Source: Coptis chinensis (taxonomy: Eukaryota; Streptophyta; Magnoliopsida; Ranunculales; Ranunculaceae). From it: a DNA stretch of 64,000 nucleotides. Location: the NCBI GenBank assembly GCA_015680905.1, contig CM027377.1, positions 22,716,501 through 22,780,500 of the forward strand, in the 5' to 3' direction. Shown piece by piece: positions 35,460 to 45,906 of the stretch. A program made the translations under genes and the position numbers. The notes beneath the pieces are model-generated. The model did no database searches. It was not told the DNA's origin and saw only the letters and a list, made by a program, of their open reading frames with translations. The number at the start of each line of letters is the position of its first letter. Within the stretch, counting starts at the first letter, position 1.

Positions 35460-35498
35460 TCTAGCACTTATAAGTAGGAAAAACAAACACCCCCTTAG

Positions 35499-36355
35499 GC
35501 CCATAGTACAAAACATCATGATATGGCAAAATATTGATTCCTGATATATGGATTTATGGATATGTATCGTGAATATATCTCTCTCTTTGGGGATATTTGA
35601 CATTGTTTCATATGCAAATATTGTGAATATATCCAAAATATCGATAAATATCGTAGATATTGTGAGTATTTTTTGATATATAATGATATATAATTTATAT
35701 TTATTTGAAATATAATGGTAAATATTAAATAAAATTGTTACATATACAAAATATCACCAAATATCCACAAATATCACAATATATTCTAAAATGTCGATAA
35801 TATCATTGAAATATCGCCGATATTTGTAGTTGTAAATAGCTCTAAGCATATCACGATATTTACTAATTCTTTTGTTTGAAATCTCGATACATATCATAAT
35901 ATTACGTACTATTTTTCTACAGAACTATTTAGGACTTATAAGCCCATAGTGCAGAATATCAAGATATGGGTGTTTATCAATACCCAATTTCTTAATATGT
36001 ATCGTGGATATATCTCTCTTTTTGGAGATATTTTACATTGTTTGATATGCAAGTATCGTGGATATATCAAAAATATCAACAAATATCGTAGATATTTCTT
36101 GATATATCATTTATATTTATTTGAAATATAATGATAAATATTAAATAAAATTGTTATCTAAACAAAATATCGCCAAATATCTCCAAATATCACAATATAT
36201 CATAATATATCAAAAACATCATAAATATCGTCAAAATATTATCGATATTTGCAATTGTATATATTTCTAAATTTATTGCGATATTTATATGTTTTTTTGC
36301 TGAAATTTCAATATTTATCGTGATATATCACGATATTTTGTACTGTGCTCATACT
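35499..36355. repeat. AT-rich tandem repeat, two units of about 440 bp
   Basis: Both units (35499-35941 and 35942-36355) start GCCCATAGT and carry many AATATCG, GATATATC and CGATATTT words in both orientations. Shared blocks include ATATCTCTCTYTTTGG and AAATATCGTAGATATT. The units are clearly diverged. Confidence 0.75.
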
Positions 36356-36841
36356 TACTCTACCTTCTAAGCATAAATTTATCTTCAATTGTTTAACATA
36401 ACACATTTTTAAGGTCGCGTTTGTATGCAATATTAGATTTAATCTGCAAATGGGTGAGCGCTTGAGAACTAAATCTCAATTCTCAAGAGGTGGTAGTTTG
36501 AATCCACCATGACCTACTTCAAACTAAAAATCGTAACAAATAACTGCAGCTTGGATGTGGGTTAATAGTGGCAAATAGACGCCATGAACAAATCTTCCAA
36601 GATTTGGGCTGGATTTCGTGCCTTGCTTTCAGACCTCGACCCGTTTGTTGAGCTTGTTCAGCCCAGTACCTTGGTTAACTTAATTGGTCGGATGATATTG
36701 AGGCCTAGCTAATTGAGTTATTGACTTTCACTTGATCAGGTCTGTGCAGGGTTCATTACTCAAGGTCGTTCATGTATTGATATGAGTCAAATAAAGAGAA
36801 CCAGCTCTACAAGATATGAGTCCAGACATGTTTTTGTTGAT
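36356..36841. other. Unassigned DNA upstream of the LINE-like retroposon
   Basis: No coding motif was read with confidence. It may include the 5' part of the retroposon that follows. Confidence 0.3.
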
Positions 36842-37964
36842 GTGGAATATCCATGAAAGCATCCTTCATGCACGAGATGTTGTCGTTTTGGGTATTCAAC
36901 GGCAGAATGCCTGGATTCACCACCTTTGCGATCAGTTTGGGTGCCAAGAACTACTAATGGTAATGTAAATGGGGCTGATACATCAGCACAAGGAGCAAAC
37001 ACAAGGATGGAAGGGCACACTACTACTAGTGGTGCTATTGTAAACATTTCTACTGGTCAGACTAGTGGCGCTGCACAAGGAGTTACTACTCTGGACATTC
37101 AAGTTGAAAATCAAAATCATGTGAGGGGAGTTGAACAATCTACTGCCCAGGTAACGGTTCAACAACTCAATAGTAATCATAGTACTGTGGCAACTTCTCC
37201 TCCTGTAGTTAACAATGCTATAGTGGTTATTCCTGAGGGTGGAGAGCTTGTTATTGATAGTAATGTAAGGCATAATCCAGTAGCTACAGGGGAAGCGGGG
37301 GTTAGCATGGTACAAAATAGTTCCGGTGGTGGTGGTGGTGGAGATATGACTACGCCTACCAGGTATCAGTCAAATGTTAAAGGCAAGGAACTGAGGACAA
37401 GCCCAACAACTACTGTTGGAGTAGGAGACTTGGTAGCGAGAGAACATAGTATACATACTTTATTGGATCTACCAATACAAAGACACCAGCAAAGAGTTAC
37501 TCCTCTTAACCGACTCCCAAATAATAGAGAAATAAACATGTATGAAGGGTTAGTTGTTGGAAATGAGGATGTAGATGACGATCTCTCAGAGAGTGAATCT
37601 GAGTTGTTTGGGGATACGTATATAGGGGCTCCAACGCTTGCATTGCCTAAGAGCACATCAAAGTATGCAAATATACGAGAATCAATGGACTACTGTGAAG
37701 CCAAAAAGAAGCAAAAGGATCCAAGAGCGTTCTTTAGGAGAAATAGAGCCTACACTTGCAATGATGAAGAAGGTTACGTCGTTAACCAAAAACAAAATGA
37801 TGAGACATCTTGAGGACTACACAAAAGAGTTTTGGGATGACATTTTGGGACTCACTTATGTGTGTTGTGCTTGCGAAGGTTTCTTTTGTAACTATGAGAA
37901 AGCGCAGACTCATCTTAGGAAAGATCATCCTAAGATTGTAAAGGAAACCATGACTAGGAAGTAG
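36842..37964 (+). pseudogene. LINE ORF1-like protein with zinc knuckle (broken)
   Basis: The frame starts VEYP, a stop, then PSCTRCCRFGYSTAEC: a C-X2-C-X4-[H to Y]-X4-C knuckle typical of plant LINE ORF1/DUF4283 proteins but with Tyr for His. It continues open (36926-37813) through a Gly/Thr/Val-rich region. The conserved end is in the next frame (37638-37964): NQWTTVKPKRSKR, EIEPTLAMMKKV, then a single C2H2-like finger CCACEGFFCNYEKAQTHLRK and stop. A frameshift between about 37600 and 37690 joins the two. A diverged second copy of the conserved end lies at 39420-39690. The family name is inference. Confidence 0.5.
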
Positions 37965-38168
37965 GATTCCTAGCTCTACTTTCTTAGGGTTCGATTGTAG
38001 CATGTCTAGTGATCTTAGGCATGTTAGGCTTATAGTCTGTCGATTTGCGTCTTTGTGTGCCTCTTTTTAATGATCTAACTCTTAGGGAGGCTTGTAAGGT
38101 TTACCCTTTTGCAATATAAACCGGTGGGGGTCTGCCTTAACCCCATAACTTTTTCAAAAAAAAAAAAA
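36842..38168 (+). mobile_element. LINE-ORF1-like retroposon with poly(A) tail
   Basis: It begins with a zinc-knuckle segment. The coding region runs to 37964, followed by a roughly 190-bp 3' UTR-like segment and an A13 tail at 38156-38168. No endonuclease or reverse transcriptase follows, so it is an ORF1-only or internally deleted copy. No target duplication was identified. Confidence 0.5.
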
Positions 38169-38748
38169 GCTCTAAAAGAATTTATGGTTATTAGAAGGAC
38201 GATCGTGTCAATTTAGAGGCTTTGTACCAAAAGTCGAGCAATTGCAAAATTCGTAAAAGTGATCAGATTTACATCAAGCAAATAAGAATTGGCTAAAGGA
38301 CATTTTACTACTATAAAGAGAATGCTTTGGTGAAGAGTGACCTTTTCTAGTTATACCCTTATATGGGTTCAATTACTACGATTACGGTCAAAAGGGTAAT
38401 ATGTAATAACATAGGTGAGGGAGGGGTACAACTGTCAATTTATACAGTGAAATTCTACTCCCTCGATTTAGCACATTGCTTTCAATTTTGCAAGCAAATA
38501 CGATATTGCCACTGCCAAAATTTGGCCTTTTGTGCTGCCCTATCTAAACCACTAACCGCATTGCTCTCGATTTTACATACAATTGCGAGATTGCCACTAG
38601 GCTTTAGGTGTACGTGGTTTCTCTCTTTTTGTTCACCTTACAAGAATCATGTGGCGACTACCACGTGCTAATGTACTAGTCTTATATAGTAGATGAGTTA
38701 GGCCTACAATATATTCTCAAAGATTCTTGTAGATATTGGATGGCATAA
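38169..38748. other. Unassigned flank of element E
   Basis: A 102-codon plus-strand frame (38363-38671) has no family resemblance. The five bases before the LTR are CATAA, the expected target duplication of E, whose right copy lies beyond the window. Confidence 0.35.
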
Positions 38749-39100
38749 TGATGCAGTGCAGGTTCTTGCAGAGAAGTACCTAGATACACATGGTGGTGTC
38801 TTGAAAGTTTGAGAGTGTTGTTAGTGGAGTGGAGGTGCCTTCGGCCTTTCGGTTTTGATACGATGGCGCGCTCAAGGTTTTTCTGTGAGCTTTTGCGAAG
38901 TCAGTCTTTTATTTTGTTTATTTTCTATAGGATTGGTTCAGTGAACTCACTGCTTGCTTTTTTTAGGTTTAGAATGCCTATTTAAAGACTTAGGAGAATT
39001 GTGACAAATTCATTCAATGATTTTATTAAATTTATTCCATCGTTTCTTGGTTAAAGAGCGATTATTTGATTGTTCGTGAGCTAACACACTTAGTATTACA
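38749..39100 (+). repeat. 5' LTR of element E
   Basis: Starts TGATGCAGTGCAGGTTCTTG and ends AGTATTACA (352 bp). It matches the LTR at 63671-64000 along its length except for one diverged block (about 38829-38868). Its first 64 bases encode the integrase C-terminus when in 3' position. Confidence 0.9.
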
Positions 39101-39105
39101 TTAGT

Positions 39106-39117
39106 TGGTATCAGATT
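39106..39117 (+). promoter_or_regulatory. Primer-binding site of element E
   Basis: TGGTATCAGATT, five bases after the LTR end, matches the initiator tRNA-Met type site for its first ten bases. Confidence 0.8.
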
Positions 39118-39134
39118 AAATTACGATCTAGTTA

Positions 39135-39167
39135 TGCATCGTCTAGTAGGAAGAGGGCGTGGTAGAG
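39135..39167 (+). pseudogene. Start of element E gag, interrupted by element F
   Basis: ATG followed by codons for HRLVGRGRGR up to the insertion point. The downstream part resumes at 59423. TAGAG (39163-39167) is the left target duplication of F. Confidence 0.7.
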
Positions 39168-39814
39168 TGATAAGCACCTAAAAGTGTAGTTTAAACCCCT
39201 TAATAGTATTCTATTTGTGCCAATTATGTTTATAATAAATAAGATTTAGTAATGTTTACGTGTTTTTGTGTATTTCAGGTCTTGAAGCTGTTTATATGCT
39301 TAAAGATATCATTTTGCATAGAAAACGAGTCAAGATGATTGTTAGAAGAGTTCTATGTTTAAAGCCCAAGAATCAAGAAAAAAAACATTTTTAAGCCCAG
39401 TCAAAACTGGGAAGTCAAATCACATTATTCTTGCTACAAACCAAGTTGAAGGCACTCATCCTCAAGATTCTGTTGAGGTTACTTCTGAAATTTTGGCAGT
39501 AACACCTATGATTAATGGAGATGAATGGAGAACTATTGAGAAGAAAAAGAAAACAAGGAAGCATGTTCAATGATCTCCTGGTGAAATTGATGATCCCACT
39601 CTCGCCATGATGAAGAAAGTTTCCTTTTTAGCCAAGAAAAAAGTTAAGCATCTTGATGGACTTTGGGCCAATTACGTTCAAGATGCTTAACTTTTTTCCT
39701 AATAGACTTTTAGACTTAACCTAATGGACTTTGGGCTCACTTTAGAGGTCCAAAGTCTCCCTTTTTGGCCCATGCACGACAATGTAACTCTAACTCTCTC
39801 CTATATAAAGAGTG
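39168..39814 (+). repeat. 5' LTR of element F, U3 part
   Basis: Aligns with 57213 onward (shared ACGTGTTTTT, GATGTCATTTTGCAT-like and AAAACGAGTCAAGATGATTG blocks) but carries a foreign gene fragment at about 39420-39690. It ends at CTATATAAAGAG, the TATA region, where element C entered. GAGTG at 39810-39814 is C's left target duplication. Confidence 0.85.
39420..39690 (+). pseudogene. Gene fragment captured in the F 5' LTR
   Basis: Encodes DEWRTIEKKKKTRKHVQ, a stop, then EIDDPTLAMMKKVSFLAKKK. This is a diverged homologue of the segment at 37690-37830 (NQWTTVKPKRSKR; EIEPTLAMMKKVTSLTKNK). The 3' LTR of F lacks it. GTTAAGCATCTTGA at about 39643 and TCAAGATGCTTAAC at about 39678 form an inverted repeat at its end. 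Confidence 0.65.
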
Positions 39815-39823
39815 TGATAAGAG

Positions 39824-40985
39824 AAATCACACATCCACTTGCTTGATCACCATACAATATCCTAATTAAGCGAGAATTTAGGCCCTCTTTGGATCGATAT
39901 AGCCATAAATTCACACCTATATGAAATTTATTATCCGCTAGTCACCCCACTGAGCCTTTCATTAGCCTTTCCACAAACCACAAATCCTTTACCCAATGAA
40001 ACAAAATAAAAAATAAAATCATACTACCTATCTGGATAAGTCTGAGAAATAGGATGAGTGAAAAAAAAAAAGAGAAGAGAAAAACTTATGTAAACAAAAA
40101 TTAGTTAGTTGCTTTAGAAAAGAGAAAGAAAAGAAAGTTTTCATCCAAAGAAAATAAAATAAAAATAAAAACTCCAAAAAAAATAGAATAAAAAGAGTCA
40201 AAAAGCCAAAATAAAAAGGCTACGGATGGAAACAAAGTGTAGAATAAAAATAAGAATGAGGTTTTCTCTAGTTATATAATATGAAGACCCTATTTTCTCA
40301 TATTTGTTTTTTTGAATATCCATTTCCTTCATTCTTTAACCAACACCTACGCCCCATATCACCTAATAAATACCTCTAGCTCAATTAAGAATATGTTGGT
40401 GTGATAGTAAGGAGTAGATGTGTTTGATCGACCTCGATTTCCTTGGATTGTCATTGAGATTGTGAGGAAGCGTGTGCCCACTGCACACTGGAGTTAGCAA
40501 ACTTGAGTGGAAAAATCAGAGTGTTATGTGTCTTGACACATTCCTTGTGAGAATCTACTTAGGCACGCTACCCAAAAGTTTCAGAAAAATACCTGACACT
40601 GCATTTCATAGCATAGTTCATTGTATAGTTATTTATCTTAAGATGATTTGATTATTATGCATGTATTAATTTAGGAGTTAAATTATTGATGATCATTGTT
40701 TAAATGTTAGTTAGATGTATAGATATCTGAGATAAATTAGGAGACAATTACTTTAAATTCTTAGTCGTTGTAGTATAAATGAAGTTTGTGAGTACCTTCT
40801 CTAGAAAACTCTCACGAGGCTATAACTCGTCCACTAGGGAATTCTTAGTGGTTTAAGACCTTATTGCATATAGTCAATGCAGTTACACTCAACGAAACGA
40901 GAGTAGTTAGGAATACATTTTTGGCCAATTATTTTAATTTCATATATTTGCTTGAGGACAAGCAAAATGCTGTTTGTGGGTGGTT
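39824..40985 (+). promoter_or_regulatory. Conserved 3' noncoding domain, left copy of element C
   Basis: Very similar to 47430-48616: AAATCACACATCCACTTGC start, A/G-rich tract (about 40010-40230), hairpin pair at 40813-40850, and GAGGACAAGCAAAATGCTG plus GTTTGTGGGTGGT before the LTR at 40986. Confidence 0.75.
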
Positions 40986-42175
40986 TGATAGGAGCCCAAA
41001 ACTATAGTTTCAACCCCTTAGTAGTATTATATTTAGGCCAATTATGTTTATAATAAATAAGATTTAGTAATGTTTTTGTGTTTTTGTGTATTTCAGGTCT
41101 TGGAATCAATTATGTGAAGAAATACGTCACTTTTGCAAGAGAAAGGAGTCAATATGCTTGCTAGAGAAATTATATGATTAAAGCCTAAGTTTCAAGGAGA
41201 AAAAACATTTTTAAAGCCTAGTCAAAGCTGAAAAGTCAAAGTCAACGTAGGTAGAAAAAGAGCAGAAAAGTTAATAGAACTTCCGTAGACTATATCTTTG
41301 GACTCAGACCTTGGAATTAGGCCTATTATATGTCAAAACGATCGACTCGGAAAGATATTTCTATTGGTCTAAGCTTTGACCCAATCAGAATAGTAAAAGT
41401 GGACTAAAAAGGTGTTGCAGTAAATTCTCATAGAGAAACCCTTTTTGGACTTAAGTAATTAGGTTTTGGGCTTGATTTAGTGGCCCAAAACATAGCTCCA
41501 AATCCCATGCACGAAATTGTAAACCTAACACTCTCCTATATAAAGAGGGTTAAGGCTAAACAAAACTAGAGTACTCCCCTTTCTTTAGTTTAATATAGTT
41601 TAAGTAATTAAGGTTTATAATTGTAGCCTCCATAAAACCTCAATTAAAATACCTTCAAGTTATTATTATTATTCAATTCAATTGCTCTTCTTTACATTAT
41701 GTCTTCTTTTTATTATTTTAGTTTAATTAATCCAATGGTATTAGGCCAATCTCCCCCATTAGAGGGAGTGATTATGAAGCCTAATGAGGAATATATTGCT
41801 TAGTAGAATTATTTAATTGTGTATGTGTTTTAATGAGTTTAGTTTATTGTATGACTTCCAAAATAAACATATAGTAAATTAAACTAGAGATTGTTATAAT
41901 TAAGTTGAGAGACTTGGTTGTAATAATCCTACATGCTAGTAACAATGACTATAGATATGTAGGTTGTTGCTAGGGATGATAAAGTTTGAGGCTTTAGGTT
42001 GGATCATTGCATGAAAACCAAAAGACTATATCTTTTCAATGAATAATTCGTAACTTGCATGAAACTAATCATTAGGTGGATTTATTACTCGCTCTATATC
42101 TTTTTCTCATCATTAATTTTACTATTTCTTCACATTCAATTTACTGTTTTGGTAGTATAAATTTTACGTTTATCA
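40986..42175 (+). repeat. Middle LTR of element C
   Basis: TGATAGGAGCCC to TTTATCA, 1190 bp, with TATATAAA at 41537-41544. Its U3 resembles 48617 onward closely but its R-U5 (about 41570-42175) is clearly different, so the two are not a pair from one insertion event or were later recombined. Confidence 0.8.
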
Positions 42176-42177
42176 AA

Positions 42178-42193
42178 TGGCGCCGCTGCCATC
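42178..42193 (+). promoter_or_regulatory. Primer-binding site of element C
   Basis: TGGCGCCGCTGCCATC, two bases after the LTR. It is the best-preserved primer site of the family and resembles Athila/Tat TGGCGCCGTTGCC sites, usually assigned to tRNA-Asp. Confidence 0.7.
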
Positions 42194-42485
42194 TTAGTTG
42201 TGTGTAGATTTAAATTTTATTAGCGTTTCCAATTCTACCAATATCCCAATTCACCCACCCACCATTTTTGTTAAACTGTGTTTGCTATTTTTTTTTTATT
42301 TAAAAAAAAAACTGGATTTTGCTCCTGGAAGTCTTCTGGAAATTTTCAATCCTGTAACTCAGAGCGCGCCCACGCCCTATTTACTTTGTTTCTGAGCGCC
42401 TGCGCCCTTCTTTCTAGTAAGCTAATTTCAAGGTTATTTCTAAATTGCAGGCCCAACCCATTAAGAATCTGTGCGAAAGCCTGTT

Positions 42486-42520
<35 letters not shown>

Positions 42521-43040
42521 CGAAGATAGCTCGATTTAAAACAGGTTAGCCACAGGTCCTATTTTCATTGGAATTTATTGTTTATTAAGTATTCCAAGCA
42601 TCCACAGGATAAGTAAGTCCGTATTAAAGACGTTATTCATAAGTGTAGCAAGGAGGCATTCAGGTTCTCCTTTTTCACTCCTCGTTTCTTATGTCAAAGG
42701 AGTTTAAATTCTAGTATAATAAGGCTTTTGTTTGACTGTTGTTCATGTTTCTTTCATATTGGACTTAGCCTTACATGAGATTAAGGACTAGTAAAAAAAC
42801 CATCTAACGTTATCTATCATAAACGTCAACGCACACGCCTATCTAGAATATCACACACCACACCAGCAACAATGGCTAAAGAACCATAGACTCCTCTTTC
42901 TGATTTTTACATAGCCCTGATCGATGGACCTAAGTCATGCATCATTCTTGTAGACCCAGTGGGGGATTTTCAATTCCCCTGAATATATTTAACTTGTTAC
43001 AGTTTTCCATGGTTTAAACCACGAGAAACCTTATCAACAC

Positions 43041-43799
43041 ATGTGTAGGACAGAACAAGTTCTCACTACATTCCATCGTCCTAGCGTAAGTTCGGATCAA
43101 GTTAAACTTAGGGTGTTTCCATTCACCCTAGCCGACAAGGTGGCGTCTTGGTTAACAGCCCAAATACCAAACTTTGTGGACTCATGGGCTAAAATTGTTC
43201 AATTGTTCATGGAACAGTTTTACCCACCATTGAAGACAGATCAAATGCTTCAAAAGATTCATTTTTTCCACCAAAACCCTCATGAATTATTTTCAGAGGC
43301 CTGGAATCATTTCACTGATCTTCTCATTGAATGCCCGCATCATAACCTTGCAAAAGACACGCTTGTTCGCGCATTTTTCAAGGGCATTTCACATCATCAT
43401 AAAGAGGTTCTAGATATCATGAATGGGAGTAGTTTTCTTAGTAAAAGAGCCTTTAAGGCTTATAAATTCTTAGAAGATCAATCTAAGAGAAACAACAATT
43501 GGGGAGGTAAAAACTCATCCCACTCCACTCCTTCTTCAACAGTTAAGGCTGCCAGTATGTTTGAGGTTAAACATGATCCCAAGCTTAGAACTCTTATCGA
43601 TGCCCTCACTAAAAAGGTAGATGCCATCTCTGTTCAACAACAACCCACTTTTGTCATGAATATAAACTCTACTCGTTGTAATGTTTGCTTTAGTCTTGAG
43701 CATTCCGACTTCTATTGTCTTCTTGTCTATGAACAACCACCACCACAGCCAGAAAATGTCCGCGCTTTTAAAAACAACCCTAAGACACAATGGAGGTAA
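43041..43799 (+). CDS. Athila-like Gag of element C (252-aa fragment)
   Basis: The longest Gag frame of the family. Residues about 20-150 carry the capsid-like pattern: KLRVFPFTLADKVASWL, FVDSWAKIVQLFMEQFYPPL, FSEAWNHFTDLLIECPHHN, FKGISHHHKEVLDIMNG, and LSKRAFKAYKFLEDQSKRNN. A later RCNVCFSLEHSDFYC segment is a knuckle-like motif. Upstream gag (from about 42871) and downstream sequence (43800-44600) are broken by stops, so the product would be partial. Gag packages element RNA. Without RT or integrase on the element, enzymes from an autonomous Athila relative would be needed (inference). Confidence 0.75.
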   Translation: MCRTEQVLTTFHRPSVSSDQVKLRVFPFTLADKVASWLTAQIPNFVDSWAKIVQLFMEQFYPPLKTDQMLQKIHFFHQNPHELFSEAWNHFTDLLIECPHHNLAKDTLVRAFFKGISHHHKEVLDIMNGSSFLSKRAFKAYKFLEDQSKRNNNWGGKNSSHSTPSSTVKAASMFEVKHDPKLRTLIDALTKKVDAISVQQQPTFVMNINSTRCNVCFSLEHSDFYCLLVYEQPPPQPENVRAFKNNPKTQWR

Positions 43800-44614
43800 A
43801 ACACTAACTATAATCCACAACAACAAGCTACACCTGCAGTTATTAATTATCAACATGTTAGGCCCACTACAAACTTCCACCAATTTAACCAACATCTAGG
43901 ACAAGGAAACTTAGGTGACCAGAATAGATGTTTAGTGCCCATGACCCAAAACTATCAACATCCAGACATGAACGCTCAACAAGCCTTTAATTCTAGTCAA
44001 ACCATCTACAGACGAAGTAGTAGTGACCTTGTTGGAAAAACAAAATCAAATTATGCAAAAAACCTCTAACTTGATGAAAGATCAGCATGATCAAAACTCT
44101 AACATGCTACAACAAACGATACAAACGATGCAGTCTTTATGCCAAAAGTTATTGACATGTCCCCTAACCAAAATAATAATCAAACAGGCGTGTTTCCAGG
44201 TCAAGCAATGCCTAATCCTACATCAACAAACACCGCTTTCGAAGTAAACAATATTCAATGTAATGGTAATATAACCCCAAGGGAAATACAGGCAGTCACT
44301 ACCCTTCGTTCAGGTAGAATAGTTGATAACAAAGTGACTATGCCTGCAGATCGCCTGCAAAAGGAAGCTGAAAATAAAACCATAGCGAATACTGTCATAG
44401 AAACAGAAGACCCTACAACTGTAGAAGTTCAAGTCCAACCACAACCAAAAGGTACAACCTTACTAAATACCACCATAGAAATTGACGATCACCTGTAGAG
44501 GTTCCAATATGGAAACCTAGATGGAAAACGACAAAAGATAAATACAAGGTTAATAATACTGTTGACCCTTATGCTAAATATAGAGATAAACCACCATATC
44601 CCCAGAGACTAGTT

Positions 44615-45208
44615 GTGTCTAAAAAGGACGAGAATTTTGATGAGATTAGGGAAGTGTTTAAAAATATAACTATAAACCTACCTTTTCTAGATGTTATAAA
44701 AAGTCTACCTGGACACGCTAAGTTTCTAAAAGAGTTGTGCACCAAGAAGAGGAAAACCAACATACCCAACGAAGCCTTCTTAACTAAACAATATCCCTCT
44801 TTATCTCAACATAACGGAGTTGTTAAGTACAAGGACCCTGGTCGTCCTACTGTACAATGCACCTTAAGCGATACCTTCATAACAACTGCTCTATTAAACC
44901 TGGGGGCGAGTGTTAACTTACTTCTTTTTTATTTATATAAACAACTAGGTCTAACAAAACTTCAACCAACCAAAATGACTTTGCAGCTAGCCGATTGTTC
45001 TATTAAGTACCTCAAGGGTGTAGTTGAAAACATTCTTATTAAAGTTCAAGACTTTTACTATCCAGCCGACTTCGTTATTCTCGACACAGAAGTTGCTCAT
45101 GATTCCATTCCCATCATCTTAAGGCGTCCTTTCTTGGCAACCGCCAATGCCCAAATCAATTATCGGGATGGCTCAATGACTCTTTCTTTTGGAAATCTTT
45201 CTGTATAA
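44615..45208 (+). pseudogene. Athila-like protease of element C with altered active site
   Basis: A 197-codon frame: NFDEIREVFKNITINLPFLD, HAKFLKELCTKKRKTNIP, then the active-site region LLNLGASVNLLLFYLYKQLG (44897-44911 encodes NLGAS instead of DTGAS), MTLQLADCSIKYLKGVVENI, VILDTEVAHDSIPII, RRPFLATANAQINYRDGSM. Loss of the catalytic Asp would abolish protease activity. The similar unit in B retains DTGAS. After it comes a broken tail to about 45906, then non-coding DNA. Confidence 0.8.
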
Positions 45209-45906
45209 GTTAACATGTTTAGACAAAAGCAGGGACAACTAGGTTTGCCTGTAGAAGGAGAAGTGAAGTCTATTGAGAGTTTTGTATTTCACATTAGTGC
45301 GGCTGACACTTTCATCCCCACACTAGTAGATACCCTTCGCTCTTATGGAAAAAGACAAAGATCACATTTTCGACTCCCTAGACGTAGATGAAATCGATGG
45401 AGATTTCCTTTGACTCTTTTGCAACCCTTCTTCGCCACCTAACGAGTCCCCTCCTATTGACATCCATTCATCCCTCGACGCCATAATGGAAGAAGAATTT
45501 TTCAACCTCTATCCCACTGATTCTCCTAGCCCACCTATTGAGGAATGTCTTGCATATCTCAAGGCTTCTGATGATCTAGAACTGAGAACACTAGTTGAGC
45601 ATCATTCACCCACCTCACATCCTCATGTCACTCATTCACCTTCCATCACCAATATTCCACACCTTTCCACCTTTTCTAAAGAACCTTGAGTTTGTACTTG
45701 ACCTTCTTGCTTCTCCTGTTCTTCATGATTTTCTAAACCCTTCTGATATGGAAATAATACCCAAAGACAAGCCACCTGACACCTTCATTTTCAGATTTGA
45801 GACAGTTCATACCTACACCATGAATAAGTTTTGTGCTAAACCCACATTCTCATTTTTTCCATTCCATCTTTCTAAAACTTATCCATATCCCACGTATTTT
45901 CCATAA

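Larger units (their letters stand above)
14129..35494. mobile_element. PIF/Harbinger-like (Tourist-type) DNA transposon, split by a Helitron and a hAT insertion
   Basis: The left end reads GGGGGTGTTTGTTTTTCC at 14129, preceded by TTA (14126-14128). The right end reads GGAAAAACAAACACCCCC, ending at 35494 and followed by TTA (35495-35497). The terminal inverted repeats and 3-bp TTA duplication fit the PIF/Harbinger superfamily. Without the Helitron (14194-34013) and the hAT-like element (34486-35459) the element is about 0.57 kb, so it is non-autonomous. The palindrome ACTTATAAGT recurs several times inside (for example 14151, 34378-34423) as subterminal repeats. A second internal GGGGTGTTTGTTTTTT at 34023 means part of it could alternatively be an adjacent related element. 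Confidence 0.6.

Noticed and set aside
34022-35494. A stand-alone Harbinger-like element starting at 34022
   Set aside because: Its left flank lacks a TTA duplication, whereas 14126-14128 and 35495-35497 match. It is kept only as an alternative because 34023 resembles the terminal repeat.
35499-36355. CRISPR-like or satellite array
   Set aside because: Only two diverged units, no spacers, and a plant nuclear context.
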